Positions 54,848 through 63,399 of a stretch of DNA of 64,000 nt are shown here, piece by piece. The translations under genes and the position numbers were made by a program. Source of the stretch: Vibrio albus (GTDB lineage Bacteria > Pseudomonadota > Gammaproteobacteria > Enterobacterales > Vibrionaceae). Numbering within the stretch: the first letter of the stretch is position 1; the number at the start of each line of letters is the position of its first letter. Below the pieces are notes generated by a model. The model made no database searches and had not been told where the DNA came from. It saw nothing but the letters and a program-made list of their open reading frames with translations. The DNA lies in NCBI RefSeq assembly GCF_003144035.1, contig NZ_QFWT01000001.1, forward strand, positions 124,001-188,000. Direction: 5' to 3'.

Positions 54848-54940
54848 TAAAAAAACCAGCAAAAAGCTGGCGACTATGCGCCTTGCAATATACGGGAGAC
54901 CAATCCCGGCACTGGATTTTGCCAGTGCCTTTTAAGGATA
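54848..54940 (-). promoter_or_regulatory. Antirepressor leader 2: target hairpins and intrinsic terminator
   Basis: Reading leftward: GCACT...AGTGC hairpin, CGGG-attggtct-CCCG displaying GATTGGTCTC, GGCG/CGCC, then CCAGC-ttttt-GCTGG plus seven T (54870-54849). Homologous to 42174-42258 but without an ORF across it. Confidence 0.65.
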
Positions 54941-54978
54941 AGATGCGTATTGGTGGTTTGTCAATGGGTTGGATAATT

Positions 54979-55046
54979 TATATCAAATTGATATATTTTC
55001 ATTGACGAATTCTAGTGTATCGTACATGCTTATATCAGAATGATAC
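54979..55046 (+). promoter_or_regulatory. Toxin-antitoxin promoter with two operator palindromes
   Basis: TATATCAAATTGATATA (54979-54995) is a perfect 17-bp palindrome; a second, imperfect copy TATATCAGAATGATAC lies at 55031-55046. TTGACG at 55002-55007 is a candidate -35. Binding of the HTH antitoxin to both sites would autorepress the operon. Confidence 0.6.
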
Positions 55047-55072
55047 AAAAGAACAGCTAGGCAAGTCACTGA

Positions 55073-55414
55073 ATGAGTAAATCAGAACCTTTAACGATTG
55101 CTGAGTTCCCGTTAACAGCCAAATCTGCTAAGCGAATTCTTCGGGATCTGGCCGAAAACCACACAGGAAGAGTGAAGTTTTCTAAACACGCAAGGGAAAG
55201 GCTTGAAGAGAGAGATATTACCATTCAACAAGTCTTGTGTGTGTTAAAAAGTACATCTAATCGCTTTCATGAAGGCCCGTATCAAACCGAAAGAGGCGAT
55301 TGGAAAATGAACGTTGAAGGCATTGCCTCTGGAGAACCAATCAGAGTCCCTTTAACACTTAAACGTCACGAAGATGATCCGCAAATTTTTATAATTACAG
55401 TAATAAACATATAA
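55073..55414 (+). CDS. DUF4258-type putative toxin
   Basis: 113 residues. DUF4258 core RVKFSKHARERLEERDITIQQVLCVLKS (~38-65) and RGDWKMNVEGIASGEPIRVPLTL (~77-99), with the His/Arg/Glu pattern seen in this RelE/MqsR-like family. The N-terminal ~35 residues are an extra helix. 50 nt upstream of an HTH antitoxin and behind operator palindromes, hence a type II toxin by context; activity is not proven. Confidence 0.78.
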   Translation: MSKSEPLTIAEFPLTAKSAKRILRDLAENHTGRVKFSKHARERLEERDITIQQVLCVLKSTSNRFHEGPYQTERGDWKMNVEGIASGEPIRVPLTLKRHEDDPQIFIITVINI

Positions 55415-55464
55415 GCATAATTATTATAAATACTTAACAATTTATATAGGATTGGAGTACAACA

Positions 55465-55914
55465 ATGAATGCATTATACCACTACAGAGAGTGTGGTTTA
55501 CCCAATGTGCATCTGAAGAATGGCTACACTCTGGAAATTATCGATGGTGAAGAATACCTAAGCATTGATGACATGAATGGCTTGCATATTGCCATTGCTA
55601 TTCAGCTTGTAGAAAAAAACCAACCACTAACAGGAAGCGAATTCAAGTTTTTACGTCAACACTTCAACCATTCAAGACGGGTGCTTGGAGAACTACTCGG
55701 CGTTGACCAGCAAACAGTTGGTCGTTGGGAAAAAGGTGAAACCTCAATCCCTAAAAACGTTGATGCGACAATGAGACAGCTATTCCTTGAGTCTATCGAT
55801 GAAGACAGCAATTTAGGCCTGATACTTCAAAAGCTAGCCGATGCCGAAGCTGAAGTCATGATGATTGATATCGTTCTCGAAGAGCGGGACAACCACTGGC
55901 TTAAGGCTGCCTAA
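55465..55914 (+). CDS. HTH antitoxin, MqsA/YgiT-like C-terminal domain
   Basis: 149 residues. HTH at ~58-95: GSEFKFLRQHFNHSRRVLGELLGVDQQTVGRWEKGETSIPKNVD, the YgiT/MqsA-type XRE domain. The N-terminal part (VHLKNGYTLEIIDGEEYLSI) replaces the zinc domain of MqsA; there is no CxxC. Probably neutralises the DUF4258 protein and binds the TATATCAAATTGATATA operators. Own terminator follows. The pair is inserted on the opposite strand between phage structural genes. Confidence 0.8.
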   Translation: MNALYHYRECGLPNVHLKNGYTLEIIDGEEYLSIDDMNGLHIAIAIQLVEKNQPLTGSEFKFLRQHFNHSRRVLGELLGVDQQTVGRWEKGETSIPKNVDATMRQLFLESIDEDSNLGLILQKLADAEAEVMMIDIVLEERDNHWLKAA

Positions 55915-55922
55915 TTCCTAAA

Positions 55923-55944
55923 AGCCCTCACTCGAGGGCTTTTT
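55923..55944 (+). terminator. Terminator of the toxin-antitoxin operon
   Basis: AGCCCTC-actc-GAGGGCT followed by TTTT, 8 nt after the stop. Confidence 0.9.
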
Positions 55945-55945
55945 G

Positions 55946-57358
55946 TTACATGCCTATTCTATTTGCTCTAGATGATACTTTTCTAATCACCTCCGTTGCT
56001 CTCGCTTCTTCTTCTTTTTTCGCTCGATCTTCCTCATTTAATAACCAAGCATCATTCAGGTCTTGAATCGACATAGCCGCAACATTTATTCCCTTATTCT
56101 GCATGGCTCGGGCAAAGGCGAACTTCTGTTGATCACCATTTGCCCAAATAGGAACGTTGGTTTGGGCGGGTTGATGACTGACTGTTTCGCCAGATGAATT
56201 ACCAGATAACTGACGTTTTAAAATCTGTTTTGATTGATCAAACTGCGATTCAATCTGCTGGACTGTTGCCTGATATTGCTCATCAGTTAGAGTGGACTTA
56301 TCAAGCTTTCCGATTGCCTTGGCCTTTTCTGTTTCAAGATCAATCAGTGCATCATTCAGCTTGTTCTCATTTCCCTTGTCCTTAGTCCCAAACAACTGCT
56401 TATACGCTTTGGACGTAGAAGCTTGGCGGCGTAAGGCGAGTTGAGAGGTAATGTCTTTCATGGCCGTTTCCAGCGGAATAACTTTAACCGTATCGTTTGG
56501 ATCCGTACTGCGGTTATTTGTAATAGGCTTGGCTACCCAGTTCCCATCGCCATAATCGACCATTGTGGTGAGTACAATCCCCGGCTGATTACCCGGAATA
56601 TCAGGGTGAATATCTTGCGCAAGATGGACTCCACCCAATTTTGCACCTTTGATGGTTTTACCTGTGATAGGGTCTTGCTGGCCTACTGCACCTCTGATCT
56701 GGTTCTGATACATCACCCCAAGAGCATCAACAAGCTCCGGATCTTCAAGACTACCATTACCCTGAACAATTTCCGGAAGCTTAGTTTCGATTGTGTCAAA
56801 AGCGGAGTTTACTTCTTTATTCAGATAACGAGCTGGATCATAAGCCGTTCCGGCAACGTACTCATTTTTCAGAATATCATCCACCTCCCCGGTCTTATTC
56901 CACTTATCCCAACTGCGCTGAATTAAAGGTAGATTTTCAGAGAGATAGTTCTTTTTCTTAGTCTGAGTTAAGTTGTAAGCATTAGTTTCTATTGTAGACT
57001 GGCTTGCTTCAATTTGAGCATCACGAAGCCTTAGCGTTGCCTCAGACTCTTTTTTTGCCCTATCATCCAGCTCTGCCAGTCGTCCACCGGTTCGCTGGCC
57101 ATCTTCACCCTTGGTGCCATAGTCACGCTCAAACTTAACCTTGTCACGGTCAGCCTGAGCCTTACTTCTTTCGGCCTGCTCGCTCTGAAGTCTCATGGTT
57201 TGTTCTGCCTGGCGAAGTCCCATTTCATGACTGGCCCTTTGCATTTTCATGCGTTCATCAGCCTGCCGCAGTGAATGCTCACGGGTATAGTGCCGATCCA
57301 TCATATCAAAGCCTCTTAAGGCTCCATCCATAAACCCACGCGTGTCTAATCTGCTCAT
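55946..57358 (-). CDS. Phage structural/ejection protein, coiled-coil
   Basis: 470 residues from ATG 57358, which overlaps the upstream stop as TGATG with GGAG before it; a start further upstream would add a run shadowing the previous gene. ~25-120 and ~370-400 are charged coiled coils (RQADERMKMQRASHEMGLRQAEQTMRLQ). A middle domain (~190-330, YDPARYLNKEV; VLTTMVDYGDGNWVAKPIT) is not recognised. Position with the ejection-type genes suggests an internal virion protein. Confidence 0.7.
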   Translation of the reverse strand: MSRLDTRGFMDGALRGFDMMDRHYTREHSLRQADERMKMQRASHEMGLRQAEQTMRLQSEQAERSKAQADRDKVKFERDYGTKGEDGQRTGGRLAELDDRAKKESEATLRLRDAQIEASQSTIETNAYNLTQTKKKNYLSENLPLIQRSWDKWNKTGEVDDILKNEYVAGTAYDPARYLNKEVNSAFDTIETKLPEIVQGNGSLEDPELVDALGVMYQNQIRGAVGQQDPITGKTIKGAKLGGVHLAQDIHPDIPGNQPGIVLTTMVDYGDGNWVAKPITNNRSTDPNDTVKVIPLETAMKDITSQLALRRQASTSKAYKQLFGTKDKGNENKLNDALIDLETEKAKAIGKLDKSTLTDEQYQATVQQIESQFDQSKQILKRQLSGNSSGETVSHQPAQTNVPIWANGDQQKFAFARAMQNKGINVAAMSIQDLNDAWLLNEEDRAKKEEEARATEVIRKVSSRANRIGM

Positions 57359-57597
57359 CAGAATAACTCCCCTGCTACAAAACCACCCACAGCACCGATT
57401 GCCGCCCCCCATGGGCCCGCGACAGAAGCCCCAATAGCGGCACCACTTCCCATGGCTGACATGGTTTGCTGTTTCTCTGCCGCCTTTAATGTTTCATTGT
57501 TCTGCTCACGTTCGGTTTCCCGAACCGCGGCATCACGTAAGCCTTTCATGGCATTCTTTCGGGTATCGCCGGCTAAACTTAATAAGCTGTATGACAT
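57358..57597 (-). CDS. Small Gly-zipper phage protein
   Basis: 79 residues. Charged helix (~10-45) followed by a glycine-zipper membrane segment SAMGSGAAIGASVAGPWGAAIGAVGGFVAGELF. Resembles small ejection or holin-like proteins; given neighbours, a DNA-ejection pore component is more likely than a holin. GGGAA precedes the ATG. Confidence 0.65.
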   Translation of the reverse strand: MSYSLLSLAGDTRKNAMKGLRDAAVRETEREQNNETLKAAEKQQTMSAMGSGAAIGASVAGPWGAAIGAVGGFVAGELF

Positions 57598-57607
57598 AAC
57601 ATTTCCC

Positions 57608-57973
57608 TTAATTTGAAGCTGAAGCGGCGTCTTTTAGTGCGTAACCAGCACCGGACAACACAGCCATAGAGCGATCTTTCTCGTAATCACGCAGGCTGTT
57701 TTTAGTCGCTGCATTCGAGAGTGCCAGTTTGGCTTTCTGGCCTGAATCCACTTCTGAACTTAGCCCGTACCTCGCCATTTTGTTTGACTCGGCTTCCTGA
57801 GCATCAGCCAGCGAGCCTTCCGCATTATCATTCGCCCTTGCGAGCTGTTCATTCAACAACTCGCCTGTCTGAGTTTTTTCCAACAACTCTTTCTGTTTTG
57901 GATAAAAACGCTGGTACCAGTCGTCATACATATCTCTGGTAAGTTGCGCGTATGTGTCTGCTGCTACGCCCAT
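57608..57973 (-). CDS. Phage internal virion-like protein
   Basis: 121 residues, helical. Contains NAEGSLADAQEAESNKMARYGLSSEVDSGQKAKLALSNAATKNSLRDYEKDR. The layout (NMARYGL/MAASGI ... SG ... A-rich helix ... tail) is shared with the 226-residue gene upstream, suggesting related ejection proteins. Stop/start contact with that gene at 57973. Confidence 0.65.
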   Translation of the reverse strand: MGVAADTYAQLTRDMYDDWYQRFYPKQKELLEKTQTGELLNEQLARANDNAEGSLADAQEAESNKMARYGLSSEVDSGQKAKLALSNAATKNSLRDYEKDRSMAVLSGAGYALKDAASASN

Positions 57974-58653
57974 TATCGGCCTCCATTATAGGTTGTCGCC
58001 CAAGGATTATCTTTTTGGTTATCAGCTAATGAATATGCACCGCCTCTTACCTCTCCATTCGTATCAGGACCGGTAATATTAAGTGAGTTATTATCCAGCG
58101 ATTGCTGATAACTCCTTAATCCAGCCCCGGCAACCGCACCGGCTAACTGCTGATTCGCAGATCGGGTATTAAAATCGTTCTGTGCGTCACTGGCCGCTTT
58201 ACTGGCACTCATGCTGGCAACGTCACTCAGTCCGGCCATAGCTTCCGCTTTCTCTCCCTGTCCAATGGAGACGACATCACTTAGCCCGGCAATGTATTTG
58301 TCCTGTTCAGAAGATTGCGCCCTGTTTACGGCATCGGCCTGGTTCATAGCCTGACTGGTTGTGATATCCGCCTGAGCCCCCTTAAACTTCCCGCTGCTTG
58401 GGTCAATACCAGATGCCGCCATGCTAGTTGCGGTATTCGCCCGGTTGTCCGCATAGGCCGAGTTGTAGGCTAAATCGGTATCAGATTTAACATTCGCCAT
58501 ATTGGAATCAGAGTTATAGTTCCCCACCCGCTCAATAAAGGTATCTTCATATTGAGATAACTCGTTCTGATAAATATCCCACTGCTTTGCGGCCACTTCT
58601 GCCGCCGCTTTTTCGTAGGCTGTTTCTTTTTGTTCGGTGTTATTACCGCCCAT
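57973..58653 (-). CDS. Phage internal virion-like protein
   Basis: 226 residues, Ala/Ser/Asn-rich helical protein: YEKAAAEVAAKQWDIYQNELSQYEDTFIERVG at ~13-44, MAASGIDPSSGKFKGAQADITTSQAMNQADAVNRA at ~83-117. Start overlaps the acetyltransferase-like gene by 11 nt. Family not known; placed with the ejection apparatus by context. Confidence 0.65.
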   Translation of the reverse strand: MGGNNTEQKETAYEKAAAEVAAKQWDIYQNELSQYEDTFIERVGNYNSDSNMANVKSDTDLAYNSAYADNRANTATSMAASGIDPSSGKFKGAQADITTSQAMNQADAVNRAQSSEQDKYIAGLSDVVSIGQGEKAEAMAGLSDVASMSASKAASDAQNDFNTRSANQQLAGAVAGAGLRSYQQSLDNNSLNITGPDTNGEVRGGAYSLADNQKDNPWATTYNGGR

Positions 58654-59041
58654 AAGGCACCTCTTTTATCCATTTTGTCACACGGCCAGATTGTGAATCT
58701 TTCGTATATCCCAACTTTTTAGCTAAGATGGAAAAGCCTCGAAGTGAAGTTAAAAAGTAAAGTTGCTTTGCTCCGATATCTCTTGCAAGTTGCTCTATAG
58801 CTGGCTGGTATTTCACGCAATTGTTACCACCAAAAGAAAAGGCGAATATCACCCCAACCACACCACTGCTTGATGGCTCCAACACAAAGAAACCGTCAGG
58901 CGCAATAAATAAAAATGCCCTGTTGGAGAGTAGAGATTTATCAACGTTATCAGCGAAATCGTGCCTGTTTTTTTTGGCGGACTGCTGGATGAGCGGGAAT
59001 ATTCGGTCCCGAAGCTTGTCGTATTTTGCAAGAGTGATCAT
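58643..59041 (-). CDS. T7 gp13-like / GNAT-type virion protein
   Basis: 132 residues with a GNAT-like fold pattern: AFLFIAPDGFFVLEPSSSGVVGVIFAFSFGGNNCVKYQPAIEQLARDIGAKQLYFLTSLRGFSILAKKLGYTKD. Similar small acetyltransferase-like proteins precede internal virion genes in T7-like podoviruses. Start shares one nucleotide with the tail-fibre stop. Confidence 0.65.
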   Translation of the reverse strand: MITLAKYDKLRDRIFPLIQQSAKKNRHDFADNVDKSLLSNRAFLFIAPDGFFVLEPSSSGVVGVIFAFSFGGNNCVKYQPAIEQLARDIGAKQLYFLTSLRGFSILAKKLGYTKDSQSGRVTKWIKEVPYGR

Positions 59042-61779
59042 TATAGGAACTGACTGGATTCTTTATTGATTTGGACCGGTGCGGTTTGGGAGTAGACGGT
59101 TATTTTCGAGGTTTGAGTATTCAAAGGTAAGGAATTTGTGTTTAAGTAGTAATGCCTTAATTTAATTATAACTGACGTTGAATCGGTTCCCGCAGGGATC
59201 GTGAAGGACATAGGTGCAGTAAAGTCATTAAGAGAATTGCTTGTTCCTCCAGAAATTACTGATAGGGTTCCTGATGCAGCAAGAACACTCTCCCCCACGT
59301 AAGCACATACCATACCTTGAGTTTTAATGACCTCATTGCCGTTCTCGCTAAATGAATAAACCATCATTTTTACTGATGGTATAACTACAGTTCTTGCGTA
59401 TTGTGTTTCTTCTGGATTTCCGGCAATAGTGAATGAATATAATGTGTGTTCAGTATAATTCCAACTGTCGTATATAGGCGTTTCAGAAAACACTGACTCA
59501 GAAATAGAAAACGTCTTCATTCCGACAATATCGCCAAGGATCTTGTCCGCGTAGACGGTTCCGGTAAATGTCCCATCTGCACCATCAAGAGTGCCTTTAA
59601 CTGTACAGTTTTCACCAATGGTGATGTTATCCATCGTGCCGCCAGAGGCTACGATATAATCAGTATAAATCACACCATTTGGGGTAATCCTTGTGTGGTA
59701 TCCGTTGTACGCCCCACCAGAACCGATATTAAGCTCTGCGCCATTGATTACCGCACTGGTGATGGTTGGGGTTTCAATCGTGATACTGGCCCGAACGTAA
59801 TCCGCTGTGATTTCCTGAGCCTGAATAATGTCAATGGTGGCTTCTTCAATGTAAGCTTTAGGGATTGCCACCACCCCATTGGTAATAGCAAATAACGGTT
59901 TTAACGAGTTTTCCGTGTTTGGATCAAAGACAAAAAACTGGCTGGCTGAAATGGCGACCTGACTAGTTCCGTCACTATCAGCCAGAATACCGATCCCTGC
60001 GGTAATGTCTCCGGCCTGCGCTTTCATTGCCCATATAGCCCGATATGCCGCCGTACCATTTGCGTCTATGTCAGCTATGGTTTCTTTTGTCTCCGTCAGC
60101 TTCGCTTCGTTAATCGTATCCTGGGCATCACTGACCGCTTTAGCAGACGCACTCAACTGTGAGATCGCTTTAGCAATAACCGAATCAGATTCCACGGTCG
60201 TTGTGGACAAGTCTTTAATAGTGGCGCTTAAGTCACTGTTAATATCAGTAAGCTGGCTCTGAAGAGACGCAATAAGCTGACTTGAGGTTTTCTCATTAGT
60301 CGAAACCGTTTGAGATAAGGAATCAATGGAAGATGATAACTGCTGTTCTGAGTCAATCAGATCCGCACTTAATGAATCTAATTGGGTAGAAAGTGCATTA
60401 TCCGCACTGCTCATGGTTTCAGACAGGGACTGAATATTCGCGTCAGCACTTGATTCTACATCTGCAATTGAAGAAGTAAGTGCAGTAACGGCCTGGGATA
60501 ATGCCTGGTCAAAACCAGCAACGGTTTGTGATAGTGTCGAAATAGAGGAAGAAAGCGTATTGTCACCAGATCGATAGTCGGCTTCTAAGCTGTCAATTCG
60601 CTCACTTAGTGCCAAATCTTCATTGGCTACTGTTGTTTCCAGCGTCGAGAGTTGTGAGCTAATTTTCTGATCAGCTGTGACGTAGTTACTGGATAACTGG
60701 ATTAACTGCTGAGTCAGAGACTCAATATCACTCGAAACGCTTTGGCTTAACGTTTGAATGATACTGATTATCTGCGCATCATCTGACTGATAAGACGTTT
60801 CCAAAGCCGTTATCATTTCCGCTAACGCTTGGTCGGCATCAACAATAATTTGCTTAACTTCGGTTATCTGTGCATCAAGATTTACATTGGTAATGGAGTT
60901 TAACGTTTTATGGGAGGCACTTAACTGGCTAATCGCTTTGGCGATAATTACCTCCTCATCCCCACCGACAACGACAGAGGCCAGGTTAGCAATTGCGGCC
61001 TTGTTTTCAGATACCTCTGTTGAAACTTTCTCTTCTGACGCCGCTATTGACGCCTCAAGCTCTGATTTAGCCAAGGCCAGAGAGTCATTTAGCTGTTGAG
61101 CACTGTCGATGATGTCTTGTTCTGCGTCTTCAATAGCGGCATCTGCTTTTGCTTTATTAGCAGCGATGAGAGCGCTTGCTTCTTCTATAGCGGTTTCGTT
61201 GTTATCAGATTTTTGCAGCAATAACGCAACCAGATCAGAATCATTAAGTTCAGCTACGATATCATCAATAAATGCTGAGACGTCAATGGAGGTTTCGCCA
61301 AGCGTTCCCAATGTTGCATTGTAAGCCCCTGCCCGGTCATTAGTATTAACATGGCGAACCCAGTAATAGTATTTTGAATTGGGTGATACCACATCACTGA
61401 ATACGCTGGCAGGCGTTGTACCAATTAGTGCGGCATCAGTAAAAGATTCTACGGTTCCTCGCCACACTTCCGTATGGGCATGGCCGTAATACTTAGCTGC
61501 ATCCCATCTAAGCAATATCGCAGAATACCCGCCAAATACATCAAACCCTGTCGGTGTAGTCGGAACGGAAACTAACGACGACTTATTGTCAGCAACACTT
61601 CCGGATATAGTGTAGACGCCTGCGCTATTTTTGGTGACATTAACCAGACTGGTTGAGGCGAGATCCCGAAGAGTGATGGCCCGATCTAGCCCGTTCCCGC
61701 GCTGACCGGTTAATAATTCAATATTCTCCTGAGCCGATTGCTCATTGCGACCAGCCCGAAAGCCTCTCTTTGGTGCCAT
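59041..61779 (-). CDS. Phage tail fibre / host-specificity protein with DUF1983 region
   Basis: 912 residues. N-terminal ~70-160: fibronectin-III-like domain (VPTTPTGFDVFGGYSAILLRWDAA; SPNSKYYYWVRHVN). ~175-560: long coiled coil with about ten repeated SLSQTVS/SSSIDSL heptad blocks, and twice an IAKAISQLSAS motif (~275 and ~535). ~560-740: DUF1983-type tail module (YRAIWAMKAQAGDITAGIGILAD; FVFDPNTENSLKPLFAITNGVVAIPKAYIEEATI; ADYVRASITIETPTITSAVINGAEL). C-terminal ~170 residues are beta-rich, probably receptor binding. Determines host range. Confidence 0.82.
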   Translation of the reverse strand: MAPKRGFRAGRNEQSAQENIELLTGQRGNGLDRAITLRDLASTSLVNVTKNSAGVYTISGSVADNKSSLVSVPTTPTGFDVFGGYSAILLRWDAAKYYGHAHTEVWRGTVESFTDAALIGTTPASVFSDVVSPNSKYYYWVRHVNTNDRAGAYNATLGTLGETSIDVSAFIDDIVAELNDSDLVALLLQKSDNNETAIEEASALIAANKAKADAAIEDAEQDIIDSAQQLNDSLALAKSELEASIAASEEKVSTEVSENKAAIANLASVVVGGDEEVIIAKAISQLSASHKTLNSITNVNLDAQITEVKQIIVDADQALAEMITALETSYQSDDAQIISIIQTLSQSVSSDIESLTQQLIQLSSNYVTADQKISSQLSTLETTVANEDLALSERIDSLEADYRSGDNTLSSSISTLSQTVAGFDQALSQAVTALTSSIADVESSADANIQSLSETMSSADNALSTQLDSLSADLIDSEQQLSSSIDSLSQTVSTNEKTSSQLIASLQSQLTDINSDLSATIKDLSTTTVESDSVIAKAISQLSASAKAVSDAQDTINEAKLTETKETIADIDANGTAAYRAIWAMKAQAGDITAGIGILADSDGTSQVAISASQFFVFDPNTENSLKPLFAITNGVVAIPKAYIEEATIDIIQAQEITADYVRASITIETPTITSAVINGAELNIGSGGAYNGYHTRITPNGVIYTDYIVASGGTMDNITIGENCTVKGTLDGADGTFTGTVYADKILGDIVGMKTFSISESVFSETPIYDSWNYTEHTLYSFTIAGNPEETQYARTVVIPSVKMMVYSFSENGNEVIKTQGMVCAYVGESVLAASGTLSVISGGTSNSLNDFTAPMSFTIPAGTDSTSVIIKLRHYYLNTNSLPLNTQTSKITVYSQTAPVQINKESSQFL

Positions 61780-63383
61780 TAGGAGAGCTCCTGCATGCTG
61801 CTTGCCACAAGAATGCGCTCAACTTCTGCCGTACCGGTTACTTTTATTTGCCACTTAGAAGCCCGAACTGAAGGAAGCCGGAAAGCCTCATCAGTCAGAT
61901 CACCCAAAGCCACCGTCATCACCAATTCCCCATCAGCAAAAAATTCGACAGAAACCAGTTCAGGTTCAGGTGACTGAACTCTGGCGCTGTTCAGGACCGA
62001 ATTTCTCGGCATTAAAAATTCTTTGCTCTGCCACTCAAAAGTAAGCGGGTTGCTGCCATTGCGCCATTGATATACATCAGAACCTATGACCACATACAGC
62101 GTATCGGTTTCCAAATCGTTATAGGCACAATCCCAACTATCACTGATCACAATAAAATCGCGTGATACCGGATCAAAGATAAACGCTCCCCCCGCATACT
62201 GAGCAATGTATTTACCTTCTACCGACGTCGCCTTGATTGTTTCGGGGTTAAACGCCTGCCATTGGTCCCGGGTAATCAATTGATCAGTGGTATTGGTTGC
62301 TCCATCACTACTGAGTGCAATTAATCCGTCTGGTGAGGCATAAAACGCCATACCGGAGATCACCACTAATGATTCAGCGGACACGCATGCCTGCTCGGCA
62401 GGGAGCTTAGTTCCTGTAATGGCGCTGGGTGTTACTCCATCGAATATATATGGGTATCCTTTTGTTGCCACTGCCAGCGAGTTTCCAATGGCCGCAATTG
62501 CCATTATTTCATGTTCAGTTGTATCGCGATAGTCAGAGGGCCATGCATAAGGCAAATAGGCTTCAGAGAACATAACTCCATTCCCGGCAAAACCAGCACA
62601 AATGCCATTAGCCATCAGACAAAGCCCCTGCATATTTTCATCTGGCACATCATAATCATACGTTTCCAGCGAGGCTCCACTGGCGTCACGTTCAGAATCC
62701 ACGTAAGTTGCCTGAGATATCGGCAGTTCGGCCACCATAATATATTTACGACCAGTGGTTGACGTTACCGAACGGTACAGGCGAGTATGAGTGATATTGT
62801 GAGTGTTAACACCGGGCTGAGCCAGAGTAATAGTTACGGTTGAACCGGGCTTTTCAACAACCACACTTTCTGACGGGTCACCCGGTGCACCCTCTTCACC
62901 AAACCGGGTGACATAGGTCTGGATATAAACCCGGTCCTCATCATCATAGCTGTCCAGTTCCCCTTCTTCCGGATCTTCACCGGTAGAGGTGTCAATATCA
63001 GCTACAACCGGAGAAGAGGCTGGCGCAGGTACGCCCAGGTCATACCATGCTGCCGGCCCGTTCCCGTTAATATCCAGAGCGACATCCTGAGCGGTTACCC
63101 TTGGCTTATCTTCGCCCGTCCAGTAAACGCGATCATAGACATCCTGATCCATGGGGTTATTAATGGCATGAACCTTCGTTTCCCAGAAAAACCAGTTGGT
63201 ACCATATTTAAACAGAGATAATGGAGAAATCGGAGCGCTAAAACTGACCGCGTTATCGTTAACTGGCGCTAAGATCCCGCGTTCAAATTGACAGTCTTTT
63301 GCCAGGGTTGCGGTTTCATTAGATAGAAGGTGAGGTTTAAGGCGAGGGGTTTCGCCTTTCATTAAAGAAATGTCGATCAGCAT
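61779..63383 (-). CDS. Phage tail nozzle-like protein
   Basis: 534 residues, beta-rich (ERGILAPVNDNAV; GKYIAQYAGGAFIFDPVSRDFIVI; TDTLYVVIGSDVYQWRNG), like the beta-propeller tail tubular/nozzle proteins of podoviruses. An internal FN3-like insertion (~150-250, YIQTYVTRFGEEGAPGDPSESVVV; THTRLYRSV) is typical. Located directly after the adaptor gene and 1 nt overlapping the fibre gene, matching head-to-tail order. Confidence 0.75.
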   Translation of the reverse strand: MLIDISLMKGETPRLKPHLLSNETATLAKDCQFERGILAPVNDNAVSFSAPISPLSLFKYGTNWFFWETKVHAINNPMDQDVYDRVYWTGEDKPRVTAQDVALDINGNGPAAWYDLGVPAPASSPVVADIDTSTGEDPEEGELDSYDDEDRVYIQTYVTRFGEEGAPGDPSESVVVEKPGSTVTITLAQPGVNTHNITHTRLYRSVTSTTGRKYIMVAELPISQATYVDSERDASGASLETYDYDVPDENMQGLCLMANGICAGFAGNGVMFSEAYLPYAWPSDYRDTTEHEIMAIAAIGNSLAVATKGYPYIFDGVTPSAITGTKLPAEQACVSAESLVVISGMAFYASPDGLIALSSDGATNTTDQLITRDQWQAFNPETIKATSVEGKYIAQYAGGAFIFDPVSRDFIVISDSWDCAYNDLETDTLYVVIGSDVYQWRNGSNPLTFEWQSKEFLMPRNSVLNSARVQSPEPELVSVEFFADGELVMTVALGDLTDEAFRLPSVRASKWQIKVTGTAEVERILVASSMQELS

Positions 63384-63399
63384 GAATCCGTACTACCTA

